Assembly: GCA_012845835.1 (NCBI GenBank)
Contig: JABAKD010000027.1
Location: 13,500,487 to 13,564,486, forward strand
Length of the DNA: 64,000 nt
Direction: 5' to 3'
DNA from: Undaria pinnatifida
Lineage: Eukaryota > Sar > Phaeophyceae > Laminariales > Alariaceae
The position numbers and the translations under genes are program-made. This document shows, one piece after another, positions 22,636 through 34,859 of the stretch. Numbering within the stretch: position 1 is the stretch's first letter; every line of letters starts with the position of its first letter. The notes beneath the pieces are model-generated. The model worked only from the letters and a program-made list of their open reading frames with translations. It searched no databases and was not told the DNA's origin.

Positions 22636-22835
22636 CTCTCTGCAACCTTCTGGACAAGCCGTGGCTACAGGTGTCGCCCCTTCTCCCCCCCGGCACATAC
22701 CTTCGTTTTTGTCGCGCACGGGGTTCGGTGTTCCCGCTATTCAGCTTTTCATGCCCGCCGACCGTCATCGACTTTCTTAATAGTACAGCACGCCTAAGAG
22801 AGAATAAGCTAGCGGTCGCTGTCGTACACGTGCCG
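22636..22835 (-). mobile_element. SINE body fragment (27.7 kb type), inverted
   Basis: Begins TTCTGGACAAGCCGTGGCTA and continues through GTCGCGCACGGGGTTCGG to a CATCGACTTTC segment, the reverse complement of the SINE body at 27.7 kb. No head is visible. Confidence 0.4.
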
Positions 22836-22859
22836 GGTTACTTGCCATGCGGCTAATTT

Positions 22860-24007
22860 TTTTGTTTCTTGTAGCTTTTCAAGGGTGTCTAGCCAACCAC
22901 ATCCCGACGGGAATACTTGTTATGTACCAGTACGAGAACGAGAAGTGCGGCTTGTTTCGTCCTTAGAAGGTTGGTATTATGCTAATAGAAAAAAAACACT
23001 GTTTCTAACTTTTTTTTTTTGGGCCGCTGCACAAGGATCCCCGAAAGGTTGTAATAACATAAGTGATGTACCCGTTTTAAGACCGTCCCGTTTAACCCTT
23101 TTTAATACCGCACTCCCGCTTTGGGGACGAAGCACTTGGCATCAGGAATCAGACTGAGGATTATTTAAGGAGTTGGGGATGGGTTAAGACCTGTTGGGAG
23201 ATAAGACCAAGTAAACGGGCTTGTCACGACAGAAAACGTTCTCGGAATTTTGAAATCGGTGTGGGATCATTTTTGCAGTGTACACCGTGTAGTGAAAGGT
23301 AATGAAGACCTGAGAAGCGATAAGACCAGGTAATTCGGCTTGTCACGAAAGCTCGTCTACTTAGAATTTGTATGGGATCGTTTTTGCATTATTCATAGCA
23401 AATGATAAGACCATGAGTAGAAATAAGACCGCTTAGATTGGCTTTTCACGGGGTGGTCCTAACCCCTTTAGAGCCCCCGAACCCCTCCCTACACTTAATC
23501 CAAGTAATTTTGTCCCCAAAAACGAGTTTCCAGTTGTAAAAGGGTTAAAATGGTGATATGGTATTCCCCTGAGAGACTAACCAACAAGGCGTACGATATG
23601 GGATACGGCTGGATATAAAAGGGTTTCACATGCCTTTGGAGGCATGTGCGTATAGGAATAAGGGAATGATGCTTCTGCCTCGCGGAATTGAACGCTATTA
23701 CTCGGTTCGTCCGTGGCGTGTGTGGAACTAAAAACACAAGAGCTTGTCTAGTACAAGTGAGTGGCCAACGTGAAACCTGCCTAGTAGAGAGGAGTCTGCA
23801 AAGGGTGGCCTGTGTCTGTAATAGCCCCTTGATCTCATTATACTGGGTACACCACTGGACATATATATACGTATGGATCATATGTGCGGTTTTTCACAAA
23901 CATGTTGCAATAAAGGGACACAAATCTTTTTTTCGCCGTCTGAGGGTGGCTGCTTGAGGAGCTCTATTTTTTTTCTTCTTTTCTTTTTTACACACTTGTT
24001 ACTACTT
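22860..24007. other. ORC6 intron, no gene seen
   Basis: Holds a block of GATAAGACC / GGCTTGTCACGA motifs repeated about three times (23,200-23,450) and the family D unit at 23,445. No coding evidence. Confidence 0.4.
23445..23560. repeat. Family D unit (CCTTTAGAGCCCCCGAACCC)
   Basis: AACCCCTTTAGAGCCCCCGA, CCAAGTAATTTTGTCCCC and GAGTTTCCAGTTGTAAAAGG; one unit of the family tandemly repeated at 28.3 kb. Diverged forms lie at 33.34-33.4 and 53.4 kb. Confidence 0.7.
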
Positions 24008-24160
24008 TCCAGCTTCTGGACAAGCCGTGGTCACAGGTGTCACCCCTTCTCCCCCCTGGTTCGTGCCTTCAATTTTTATCGCGCATACATAGGGTTCAGC
24101 AATCCCACTGCTCGCCGATTTTTCATCGAGTGTTGCACGTCACCCCAGGACTTATTTTGA
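24008..24160 (-). mobile_element. SINE body fragment (27.7 kb type), inverted
   Basis: GCTTCTGGACAAGCCGTGGT through TCGCCGATTTTTCATCGAG is the reverse complement of the 3' half of the 27.7 kb element; the two copies are very similar here. Its orientation opposes the 27.7 kb copy. Confidence 0.45.
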
Positions 24161-24599
24161 GCAAGCTGAAAGTGCATCCTTATTACCAAAGCCCATGGCC
24201 TAGATATAACACAGCAGTGTTCCTTTTCCAAAACAAGAATGACATTCCGATTGAGTTTGTCTTAGTAACCCTTTTAGCACCGCCCTCCCCCCATGGGGAA
24301 CAAAACACTTGGGAGTTGGACTAGGATAGTATGGGCTGTTGGAAAAGCGCAAGGGAGCGCTGTCATTCATAACCTGTTTTCCCGAAAAAGTGGTATATAC
24401 CCTTAATACTCCCATATCAGCGCGCGTCGTGCGGTTCAACAACTGCCGCACAGGGCCGAGCGTGCACCAGCAGTACAGCAGGAAAGTGTGCATCATCCAT
24501 GCTGCGCACGTGTCCCGCGTTGTTGTAGAGTGCTCTACGTAGATGGGCAGGCAATGTGTTGGATACGAAACCGTGCCATAGTTCGTTTGCGACTTTTGT

Positions 24600-24770
24600 T
24601 CGCGGGAAGAAGCAGCTGGGTTCTTCGCGCGATACAAACTGAAGGCACGCGTCCGTAGTGGGGTGTGGGGAGAAGAGCCTGCACAGTAGTGGCCCTGGAT
24701 AATCCGAGTCACGTCTAGGGAGGGAGACCGAGAAAGGAAACGTGCGAAGATAACAGAAGGGGTCATGTCA
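24600..24770 (+). mobile_element. SINE body fragment (42.6 kb type)
   Basis: AGTGGCCCTGGATAATCCGA and GGGAGGGAGACCGAGAAAGG match the 3' part of the 42.4-43.0 kb SINEs. A shorter similar piece (CAGTGGCCCCGGATCTGAG) lies at about 19,525-19,560. Confidence 0.4.
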
Positions 24771-24779
24771 AACCCGGTA

Positions 24780-26240
24780 ACAGACAGTGGTGACCATCTG
24801 TTAGTACTCATATCATACGTACGTATTCTGGCGGGATTTATATGCACGGGGGATGCTCAGAAGGCGAGCGTCTACTGCTGTTCCATATGACCCACGTTTT
24901 TTTTTTCTTTTTCCCTTATCTGCCTTGCGGGCGACCTGTGAGCTTCCTGGAGACGAACGAACGAATGAAATACGCCATGGACCACGAGGAGAGCGCAGAG
25001 CACGCGCCACGGAGCTTGGTCGGGATCGGGCATGCGTCGTAATGTACCCGTCGCCCCGTCGCTTGCCCGGCAGCCGAAAGCGCGGGAAAACGTGCTCGGC
25101 CGCGGGAGAACAGCATGCCCCCGCCCCCCCCCCCCGCAACGTGCATCTTTAACGTAGACACTATATGCGGGGCCAAATAGTCTACGACATTTAGTATAGA
25201 AATGCCAAAAGAAAACACGTACCAGGCATAACGAATTATAACATAATCGACATTGTCCCCGTTTTTTTTTTTTTGTTTGCCCGTTTTTTTTTTCTTGTCC
25301 ACGGACAAAAACTTCCACACGGGTCGGCCCGCGGTTGGCGTTGGGGTTACAGGGTTTAGGGTTAGCGCTGGGGTTAGGGTTAAACGGTTCGCTGTGATTC
25401 GTCTTTTTCGTTGGACACACGTAACAGGTATCGGAGTGGGTAGCCAGGAGGGTTATATAGTTAGGCTTCCGGTCCGTGGTCCGACGAAGGCTCGGCGCGC
25501 CCCCCCCCCGCGAGCCCTCCCCGGAGCGCCGCCGGAGTCCAAATTTGGACGTTACAAATAACGCCTGATTATACTCACAATGCGCGTCTTACACGCTCTT
25601 TTTTATCCTCTCGTAGTAGGCGGGCATCGGGGGTCCTTTTGGCGGTACTGTAATGTGCTGCTCTGAAATATAAGAAATACGAAGGCAAAAAAAAAAAAGC
25701 GAGGATCGAATCGAGAGCATCGCCTTTTTTTATGGCGGGATGATCGTGGACGGACTCTTAGCGTAGCTCAGGGCGAGCATCGCTCGAACGCTCAAGCTTC
25801 CTCGTCCACTTGGCACACTCATGAGAGATAACACGCTTGTTTTAGAGCGCGTTTGGGACAGGATCGTCCTCCCGACAGAGTCAGGCAAGGCTGACAGGCC
25901 GTGTGCGATTACAGCAGCGGCAGCAATCCGTCGCACACCCGTAATATATGCCTATAATATCTACCTATAATAATGCCCTAAGCTTGAGCCTGCCTATGCT
26001 CTACCTGAATGCATGATGGCTGTTTCGAGTCTCGGATCGGCGTGTCGAGCGTCGAGCATATAGACTATATGGCAAAAAGAGGGCCTTAACATTTGCACCT
26101 GGCGAAAAAGCCGTTACAAGTTTTACCCAATTCAATACTTGACTTTAAAAAAGCTCCTGCGTCGGAAAAACAAACTACACAAAAAAGAATTTAGCCGATG
26201 GCGAAACGGATCCGAAAAATAATTCGACTACTCGTACTCG
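24780..26240. other. ORC6 intron, no gene seen
   Basis: Contains homopolymer runs (24,898; 25,261; 25,690), the TTAGGG tract and a 68-codon minus-strand frame at 25,936-25,730 beginning MRRIAAAAVIAHG, without supporting signals. Confidence 0.35.
25346..25382 (+). repeat. Interstitial TTAGGG-like tract
   Basis: GGGTTTAGGGTTAGCGCTGG followed by GGTTAGGGTTAAAC: degenerate TTAGGG units on the + strand. Confidence 0.65.
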
Positions 26241-26420
26241 TACGGTGAAATGGACCCCCCCCCCCCCCCAAAAGTCCCCTACGGCGAAATGACTGATTTT
26301 GTTTTTTCGCATAAACATACGGTGAAACGGACCCGAAAAGTGTTTCGCCTACGACTTTGTACACTTTTTGTCGCCTGTTTCGCCTGCTGCGAAAATATGT
26401 GCGGCACAAAAGAACGGGGT

Positions 26421-26970
26421 GTCCGGGAAGCCGCACATTGGCTCCAGGGCATGGGGCGCTAAGCGGAATTATCGCGACAAAGGTGCGCTAGCGCACCGCC
26501 GCTCGCCCTATCGGCTCAAAAAAACGGGTTTCTGGGAAGCCGTACATTGACTCCGGCGCATGGTGCGCTGAGCGGAATTTTCTCGAAAAAGGTACGCAAG
26601 CGCACCGCCGGTCGTCCCAAGTATAACCCTGGTAGGCAGTGATGTGCAGGTTTTATCAGCTGGACGCGTATGCACATCACGATTCATCGGTACGTACGAG
26701 TACGCGGTACAACTTTCTGCCATTGTGGCTGTTTCTTAGTGTCGGTTCAACAGGCAGAGTGAGCTTGTCGGTGGAGTACGTGACGTGTAACAGCAAATAC
26801 GTCAAGTCCCTCAAATGCTAAAACAAATCTCTGGTACGTAGCCGGTGGCGTGATTTTTTCATCGGCCGGACTATGCACATCATGATTTCATCGGTACGTA
26901 CTAGTACGCGGTACAACTTTCTGCCATTGTAGCTGTTTCTTAGTGTCGGTTCAACAGACAGAGTGAGCTT
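26421..26970. repeat. Two neighbouring tandem duplications (about 105 and 230 bp)
   Basis: GGGAAGCCGCACATTGGCTC (26,426) recurs as GGGAAGCCGTACATTGACTC (26,533). Then GATTCATCGGTACGTACGAG with CAACTTTCTGCCATTGT (26,681) recurs as GATTTCATCGGTACGTACTA (26,883). Confidence 0.7.
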
Positions 26971-27723
26971 GTTAGGCCTTGACCTTCAAGGCTTGCCTTA
27001 GAAATCGCCTCAGCGCTTTTTTCTGAAAAGGGCGAGCCTTGAGGGCCTTTTCGAGCCTTATGAGCCTTACTCTACGTAAGGCTCGTTGCCTGACGGCGCA
27101 AAGGTCTTTCAGGGACGTTTTAGGCCAATGTCGCGTTGAAAAAATAACGCCGTCGCGTTGAAAAAATAACGCCGTTAGACTGGAACTCGGAAAAAAAGGG
27201 GACAGGGGTTATACATTCGGTGTGCGTGCCATGCGGAGAGACCCGGAGACACACACGTCGGACGCCAGCACGCCAGCTCCTCAGGTGCCAGCTCTTGCGG
27301 ACACGGACATAGTAACACCTTTCACCTGCCTTCGGAGCGGCGCACTGTCTACCAATCAGGGGATCCCACCGCTACAAGGAATACCTATTGGGTGGTGATT
27401 CTGCGCAAGATCGGTCTGCATATGAGTGATGACAACGTAATACCTAGACTTGCTGGCTACATGCATATCATAGACTCATTTGGCTACATACATATCATAG
27501 ACTCATTGTTTCTTGTTTTCGTTTTTGCGCCCAAACATATTTTATTTATTTATTGTTCAGCGTTACACACATTGAGTCATGCGGTCAAGAATACCAATCG
27601 GCACCACCGCCATGTACATCAGTACCGCCATGTGATGTACCTGGTACGTCACAAGCCCGACACTTCCTTTTCTATCACAGACGTTTCAAGGCGAGACGCA
27701 TATTGATCCCTTTAGGACTGCAA

Positions 27724-28040
27724 TGCCGGCGTCCCCGGTGGTTTGGTAGGTTATCCTCGTGCCTACTACAATCAATTTCGCGAGTTCAATTCTCACCGAG
27801 TGCACATGCTCGTAGGGACTTTTCTCTTCTGGACTAAGGATTGATTGTCGGAAAGCGCGAACGCCTGAGTTAATAGCAACTTTCGAGAGGAAAAATCGGC
27901 GAGCGGTGGGACTGCTGAAGAACCCTGCGCGCGATAAAACTTGACGGCAAGAACTGGGGTGGGAGAAAGGACGACACTCCTGTGACCACGGCTTGTCCAG
28001 CAGATAGCTGAGGGTAAGTGAGACCTCTTTTTTAGGAGTT
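27724..28040 (+). mobile_element. SINE with diverged tRNA-like head
   Basis: The head GTGGTTTGGTAGGTTATCC with B box GAGTTCAATTCTC at 27,782 matches the 37,685 and 42,651 heads but is more decayed. The body includes GCGCGATAAAACTTG and a different 3' end, CCTGTGACCACGGCTTGTCC, also found at 34,780 and inverted at 24,010, 22,640 and 13,230. Confidence 0.5.
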
Positions 28041-28313
28041 GAGCTGGAACGTAAGAGTGATGAGTAATACACAAAAAAACGAACCAAAAACAGGAACAAA
28101 AACAAAAACGAAAACGAAACAACCATTTCGGGGACAAAGTTTTTAGTTACTTATAGTGTGGGATACTTTTTTCGATTTTTTTTGTTTCTTCTTTTTTTTC
28201 TTTTTTCAAATGTCAACAGCAAAAAACGGTCGAAGACTCGCTGACGGCTTTCTTTTTTTTTTTTTTAAGGGAAGACTCGTGCCTCTCTGGTTAAGGCTCG
28301 TTGAGGTTCGTTA

Positions 28314-28590
28314 ACCCCTTTAGAGCCCCCGAACTCCTCCCTATACTAAATCCAAGTAATTTTGTCCCCACAAACGGGTTTCCAGTTGTAACAGGGTGAA
28401 GGCTCGGACCCCTTTAGAGCCCCCGAACCCCTCCCTATACTATATCCAAGTAATTTTGTCACCCAAAACGGGTTTCCAGTTGTGAAAGGGTTAAGGCTCG
28501 GACCCCTTTAGAGCCCCCGAACCCCTCCCTATACTAAATCCAAGTAATTTTGTCCCCAAAAACGGGTTTCCAGTTGTAAAGGGGTTAAGG
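28314..28590. repeat. Three tandem family D units of about 92 bp
   Basis: CCCTTTAGAGCCCCCGAAC starts units at about 28,317, 28,409 and 28,501; each ends GGGTTTCCAGTTGTAA or -TGAA. An inverted diverged copy follows at 28,660-28,740. Confidence 0.85.
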
Positions 28591-29420
28591 TTCGTGCCTG
28601 AAAACGCTCCTTAACCCCCGTTTTTTTCGGCCGCCCCTAACCGCGAGCCTCAACCCCTTCCCAGCTTGAAACTCGTTTTCGGGGAAAAAGAACTTGGACT
28701 TAGTATAGGGAGAGAGGTTTTGGGGCTGTACAAGGGTTAAAGGCCAGGACCTGGAGCTTGTCCGTGGAGTAGGTGATGTGTAACTGCAAATACGCTAAAT
28801 TCCTACGAGGTACCAGGTATATGATGCGTGCTCTACATGTCCTGCCGTTTAGCTCTTTATAGCTGCACCCACGGGTCCGGAGATACACTGCTTGAAAATT
28901 GAGTTGGGTAATGTTTTCTACCTGTCACCCCCTCACCAACACGTTTTTTGATGACCCAAAACGGCTTGGAATTTGAGTTTGGACAGCAGTTTTTCAAGCC
29001 GTAAAAGCCGCCCCGGGTCCCGACGGTATGTGCGTGTGTTCTTCTCATGAAGCTCAATCTACATCCAGCACAACCAGCGTCCGAGCCTTTGCCTCCACCT
29101 ATGAGTAGAGCGACGAACTCGGTGCTGGTCACAAACGACAAGACAGAGATACACATCGCAAGATACTCACAGTCAGGTTTATGATACTACAATATGCAAT
29201 TTTTTTTTCATACAACATACTGGTACACCGTGGCATGATACCCTGGTACAGTGAGTACTCCGGTTCAAGATAACCTTGTGACAAGCCGAACCAGCCGCGC
29301 TCTTGACTTCACATTGCTCTTATCTGTGGCGGGAAATATGCAGCATTAAGCATGGCGGAACACGCCGATGTGACCGCTTTTCAGCCCCGAATGCTCTTGT
29401 TTTGGGGTGCTCTTAAATCG

Positions 29421-29534
29421 GGGTACCCGCTGTACCCTGGTACCCTGTTACCCTGGTACCCCGGTACCCCGGTACCCCGGTACTCCGGTACCCCGGTACG
29501 CTGGTGCCCTGGTGCCATGGTATCATGGTACCCT
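29421..29534. repeat. 8-bp palindromic minisatellite (GGTACCCC)n
   Basis: About 13 GGTACCCC-type units with scattered changes. The core GGTACC is its own reverse complement, so the array can pair with itself in many registers. Confidence 0.85.
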
Positions 29535-29689
29535 TGTCTTGCAAGCACTGATTTTTGGTCCGCGCACGTACGACACGTACGACTCGCGGAGATCCTGATG
29601 CGAGCCCTTTTCTCACTTAACTTACGGGCAGGTAAAGTCTCGGAATCTTTGTAGAATTTTGAATGGTAAAAAAAAAAAATGCTGTGAGA

Positions 29690-30360
29690 TACGTGACGAT
29701 TTACAGCGGAGGGCTACACCGAGCAGCTCGCCGGCTACTGAGCGAGATCAGGGGGGCGTGTTTACCCTAAACTGCAATGCACGGTTAGTCTCCCATCTCC
29801 GACCCTTGCGCGGCAAGATACCAGTAGTGGTCGCCGTGGTGCGCGCTCCCTCCAGACGCTGGGACGGCTGGTAAGATGGCACCCGCGAGATTGTTGGACA
29901 CTACCTCGGTCCCGAAAGGGTTATGACCGTTGATGATTCAGTTATCGCCCCTTTTGCAACCCTTTGGTTCTTCCAGGCGGGCAAGCTGAATGTGTATAAT
30001 GTGACCATTTCGGCACCGGCGACACGGAACAGCCAGGGGTGCTGACGTGGGAGGTGTCTGTACCCTAGCTGCAATGCGCGGAGATTCTCCGGTCTCCGAT
30101 CCTCGGCGCAGTGAGATAATGGTCGCAGTGTTGCCCGACCCCGCTATGCCGCTAGGCGGGCGGTTAGATAGAACCCCGAAGACTGTTTGGTCGCTATGCC
30201 TGGGTCCCACAAAGATACGCCATTTAGAACAACAGACTTTTGTTGGGGGCGGGTGCGTCACCTGTGTTGCTTTGCCCACAAAACGAAAAATGCGACAAAA
30301 CGAACAATGCGGTGTCACACGACCTATAAACGTCAAATGCTATTGAAACCGGGGTTTTGT
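29690..30360. repeat. Family F repeat units
   Basis: Two diverged units (CTGCAATGCACGG at 29,772, CTGCAATGCGCGG at 30,069) are each followed by CT-CC-ATCTCCGA and a GCG-GCAAGATA-like stretch. The second is preceded by GGCACCGGCGACACGGAACA and followed by TTTGGTCGCTATGCCTGGGT. Confidence 0.55.
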
Positions 30361-32099
30361 TCAAGACAGCCCCGCACAATTCCCTGTAGGCCGTTCAGCG
30401 CCATATGCTCTCTTTCACCGGCGCCGTGCTCTCCACTGAAGCCTTCAAATGACACACCACGCCCGTGGGAACCCCACCAAGTCATGGTATCGTCTGATCT
30501 GTAGCTTCGTTGTGTGGCCTTTGTCTTGCTATATTTGGAGAAGTCCGGTGCGCCGCGGCCATGAAGGCTATCGTTTGCGCCGTTGCTACGTATGCTCCCA
30601 GCAATCGCGCCGCCAGTTTCGGCATCGATTTAAGGTCACTGTCGCTGTTGGTGAACGTGGATGAAATCGCCCAAGATTCGCCGTGTGCTCGTGAATACAT
30701 GCAGGGAACGTATTCCAGGGCGGCGGAGCTTTGGATTTAGGTCACCGACGCCGCAGTCGCTGAAGATGCGTGCTTCAGAAAAACAACGAAATGTGGACAA
30801 AAAAAAAGCGCTGCGTTGCAGTGAGGTAGCGCTTGATCCCAGAAAAAGCGTTGAACAGAAAAAAATTGCTCGTACACACGTACTGGCACTTGATCATCGC
30901 TATGTTCTGCAGCAACGAAATAAGTTGGCCACAGCAGTGCGAGAAACATAAAATCGATGACCTGGCACCAACACATTTTCAAAAGCTTACCACAGTATGA
31001 GAAATATGGAATCCGACGACCTGGAACCACATTTCCAAGCTTGATCGACACTGTCGCGGCGCTTACAGGTCACCAGAACTGCTGCCGCTTTGCCAGACTG
31101 TAGTGAGAGCACCCAAGATCCCACCGCAGGGCGGTACACTTTTCGATCAGACGTGACGCTGGAGTTATGGCACATTACGAATCTGGTACAACCAAAAAAA
31201 AGACGGTAGATGTGCTTCCAGGTGTTACTTTTTTTATTTCATACACTCGGCAAACATAAAAAAACGGTTCTTTTTTCACAGGACAGGAGGGATGTGTGTC
31301 ACAACCGCAGCACATGCTACACGGGGCAGCCCGGGCTGCTGATCCATGTAGGGAACACAAGAAACCCCTTCGGCGTGTAGATGGATACTCGGGGGTCGGG
31401 GCGAGAACCAAAGCGGGTGACGCAAGATACACACTCCCACGACAAAAAAGACGAGGAGTGAAACGTGTTTTACACCGGTATGACGGGTATGATGTACAGG
31501 ACTGCGTGTTTTGTACACGCACTTCAAATCCGTCAGCTGTGAGTTCGACCATTTGAATGATCGATACTCATATTTGCTAGCTGCTGCTGTTGGCCTGTTT
31601 TCAGCGACCGATGGGTACACCGCCAGTTTTAGGGAAAATCGTAAAATACTTGTTCTTGGTTTCTCTGTTTCGCAGTCTGTGACCATATAACTTGTATCTC
31701 TCTAGTAATAGCATGAAGAGTCGGGATTGCCACTCGGTGTTCTACTGATGATGACGTTGGGTAGAACCGAGTTAGGGCCGTCCCCAACGAGCATAACAAA
31801 TGCGAGGAATTCTGACGAGAAAAAGGCGACATTTTCACGAATCGTAATAACTGCCAGGAATTCGGACTTAAAATCGTTTTGATATTTTTCCTTGAAGATT
31901 GATGTCCGCATTTCTTCCGAAAAAACGTGATTGTTTATTTTTAAACGTGACATGACGACACCGCAGAATTTCAAAATGTCAGGAATCGTGACGTTTTGTC
32001 AGGATTCGTTCGTTTTTTTTTTTTTCGCGTTCGTAAGGAACGACCCTTAATGTGAAAAAGAAGACAACCCACAACGCACAACACGTAAGGTGAGGGCGC
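30361..32099. other. ORC6 intron, no firm gene
   Basis: A + strand frame at 30,510-30,740 and its minus counterpart are both open through GC-balanced sequence, but lack splice support and family matches. 31,290-31,345 carries a family F-like CAGCCCGGGCTGCTGATCC. Confidence 0.35.
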
Positions 32100-32520
32100 A
32101 ACGTCAATGGCGCAAGCAAGAAGATGAGTAGCGCCAGTAGCAGCTGCAACAGCAGAGAGGATGGCAATGGTAACAACATTAGCAGCAGCAGCAAGCAGCG
32201 TCACGGCAGCAACACCAAAAACAGCTGCAGCAGAGGAAGGATAGCAGCAGTAGACAACAGCAGTAGCAGCAGGGACTGCACGCATGCGGCACGGAGGGGT
32301 ATACGCACGTCTCTACCAGACAAACAGGGGCGAGCAATGTTGTATGCTGTTGTGCTTGTACCAGCACCTTACGCCACAGAGGAAATGTGGCCTAAATAGC
32401 AACAGAGACAAAGCCAGCAGCAGTATTAAGTAATACTTCGAAGTATCACAACAGCAACGGCAGCAGCATGCAGCAGCAGCAGCGGCCGCAACAACCAGCA
32501 GCAGAGAGAGGGAGATCGCG
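32100..32520. repeat. AGC/CAG-rich low-complexity tract
   Basis: Imperfect AGC/CAG and AAC trinucleotides over about 400 bp. All frames give Ser/Asn, Gln or Ala/Val runs and several hit stops, so I do not call it coding. Confidence 0.6.
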
Positions 32521-32844
32521 ATAATCGTGTGGTACCATCAGAGATGACACTACCACCAGCAGCGGCATCGGCAACACGCATGCATACAGGCGTATGTCAT
32601 ATCATCCACGCGAAGGGCACAGCTGCCTGGCGTGTACAGCCTGCCCGTCGACAGCTGCTGATAGTATCAGGCTGTTCGGTAACGTTGTAAACAGCTGCTG
32701 ACGTATGGTGGATTTTTCGGTGACGTCTTGAAAACACCTTCGCAGTATGCGTCAACAATCAAATATCCTTTTCATGTGAACGACTGCCTGAGGACATTGC
32801 GCAGACGCATATGTGTTTCTGCATATCCCAAATGCTGTTTATCT

Positions 32845-32868
32845 ACCCGACCTGCAATGCGGAGGGTT

Positions 32869-32912
<44 letters not shown>

Positions 32913-33065
32913 CCACAAGTGCGCGGCAAGACACCGGTGCTGCGCTTTCCCACTATTATTATTGTATATTTGAAGACAGTTGGTAAGATCACACCCACCC
33001 TTGGAAGATTTGGTCGCTATGCCTGGGTCCTAAGAGAAAAAATCCGTTTCAATCCGTTCTTAACC
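32845..33065. repeat. Family F unit with a 7-bp (CCGGTCT) expansion
   Basis: CCTGCAATGCGGAGGGTTTC then six CCGGTCT units (32,870-32,913), GCGCGGCAAGACACCGG, and TTTGGTCGCTATGCCTGGGT. In other copies the CCGGTCT motif occurs once or twice, so the expansion is local. Confidence 0.65.
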
Positions 33066-33071
33066 CCTTGA

Positions 33072-33305
33072 GGTGACGCGTGCTACCATAGCATTAGGTG
33101 CACCACTCTTTTTCTGAGGTATCCTCAATTTGGGAGCAAAGAAAGTAAAACTGCTATGTTACCGGATGAAAAATCCCCATGGCCTAGGTCGTAACCAACG
33201 AGACTCATTCAAAAACTAAGGGGGGCGTATTTTCCGACGGTTTTGGGTTGAGGAGCCCCGCCATTCAGAAAACACTTTCGCCGAAAAAAGGTATACCTCT
33301 ATCGT
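33072..33305 (+). repeat. MITE-like family E copy
   Basis: GACGCGTGCTACCATAGCAT, CTCAATTTGGGAGCAAAGAA, ACCGGATGAAAAATCCCCAT, GGGTTGAGGAGCCCCGCCAT and TATACCTCTATCG; collinear with 2,622-2,885. A shorter relative is at 43,444-43,570. Confidence 0.45.
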
Positions 33306-33568
33306 AGGATGCGTCTTTTACTTTCGCCTTCTCCCTGTCTATACCAACTCCAAGCAAATTATCCCCAAATTGTCCCCCAAAACGGGTTTCCAGTTGTATG
33401 TTGCGTCAACAACCCTTCTGGGGCCCGTGTATATCTTGATTATAGTATAGCGACCAAAAAACCGCGATTGCGCACGACGTTTTCAAGCGTCTGCGAGTAG
33501 CGTGAGCGCGCAGCGGTACGAGCAGGACCATGCCGCACCCGTTCCTGTACGACCCCCTTGCATGCATT

Positions 33569-33570
33569 GG

Positions 33571-33649
<79 letters not shown>
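33569..33649. repeat. (GTT)27 microsatellite
   Basis: About 27 uninterrupted GTT units. On the minus strand it reads as a polyglutamine run, but nothing around it supports a gene. Confidence 0.95.
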
Positions 33650-33789
33650 GCTTCGGACACGAATGTTTTTTATCCCCCTATCAGCAGTGCGCGATGCTGA
33701 AAATCGTCTTTTTTCAGCGTCAATTTTTCCGTCTTGAATACAACCCTTTTCGGACTTCCAGCGGGGTATATGATATTCACAATAAACTG

Positions 33790-34045
33790 GTGCATTCCAC
33801 AGCCGTCAGATTTTGTCCCCCTCGAAAACGGGTTTGATTGTTTCCGTGCGCAGATCGATGGACATCACCCTGTTGACCATGGTACAACCTACACTCTGTT
33901 GTTCCAAGGGGAGTCGCCAACCTATATCCTTAATGAGGACACACACACCCAGCAATACGCGCGTTCGGAGTATCACACACAGCTTGCAAAGATGATTTTC
34001 GACAAAACCTTCTATCCCATAGCTGAAGTGTATTTTTATATTATA
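33790..34045 (-). repeat. Family A copy, inverted
   Basis: Contains CAGCCGTCAGATTTTGTCCC, ACATCACCCTGTTGACCATG, GGGGAGTCGCCAACCTATAT, GTATCACACACAGCTTGCAA and CTATCCCATAGCTGAAGTGT. Confidence 0.55.
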
Positions 34046-34069
34046 TACTCCGCGCATATGCTTGCGTGA

Positions 34070-34480
34070 GAATGACGGCGCCGGCCACGCGGAGCCCGCC
34101 TGCTGACGTGGTGGACGCTTTATTTATATATGTGAGAATTGCAGCACCGGCCACGTGGAAAGGCACGGGCTGCTGTGTGTGTTGGACGTTACACATATGT
34201 GTGAGTTAGAATTCCAGCACCGGCCACGCGGAGAAGCCCCGGCTGCTGTGGTGGTGGACGTTATATATGTGTGTGTGAGAACTACAGCACCGACCACGCG
34301 GAGAAGCCCCGGCTGCTGCGGTGGTGGACGTTATATATACCTGTGTGAGAATTACAGCACCGGCTTCACGGAGAAGCCCGGGCTGTTGAGGTAGTGGACC
34401 TATTCTTTACAGCAATGCACGGAGTCTCCGGTTTCCTGCACTTGCATAGCGACTTCATAGTCGCAGTGACCGGCATACAC
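34070..34480. repeat. Family F head tandem array (about 65-70 bp units)
   Basis: Five units of GCACCGGCCACGCGGAGAAG followed by CCCGGCTGCTG, GTGGACGTTATATAT and TGTGTGAGAA-TAC, then one tail unit (GCAATGCACGGAGTCTCCGG). Confidence 0.75.
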
Positions 34481-34485
34481 TGTCA

Positions 34486-34820
34486 GGCGTCCCCCGTAGA
34501 GTGGTAGGTGAATCTTGCCCCCCCTAAATTATGTCGATCGTGCTGGTTCGCATCCCCCCTCCCGGATGCATACTCCTGTGCGCAGGGATTTTTTTCTTGC
34601 GTAAATAATTGATTGGCGGAAAAAAAAGCGTGAGAGCGTGAGCAGGCAATGTTCAATGCAAATCGACGTTCGCAAAGAGGTGAAAAAGTGGAAATGCTGA
34701 GCCCTATGCGCGATAAAAATGAGGGCACGCGCCGCGGGGGGGGGAAAGGAGGGAAGACAACTCCTGTGACCACGGTTTGTCCAGAGTATCGCCGAGGGCA
34801 GCACCTCTTACTAGCAAAAG
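34486..34820 (+). mobile_element. SINE with diverged tRNA-like head
   Basis: The head (GTAGAGTGGTAGGTGAATC, then a B-box-like GGTTCGCATCC) is followed by the same body and 3' end as the element at 27,724 (GCGATAAAAATGAGGGCAC, CTGTGACCACGGTTTGTCC). The head has drifted and probably no longer works as a promoter. Confidence 0.45.
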
Positions 34821-34859
34821 TTGAGCTGGAAAAATTACAAAAAGAAAGTGTTACCCGCT

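Noticed and set aside
33406-33660. Polyglutamine-containing frame on the minus strand
   Set aside because: It is just the (GTT)27 microsatellite read in one frame.
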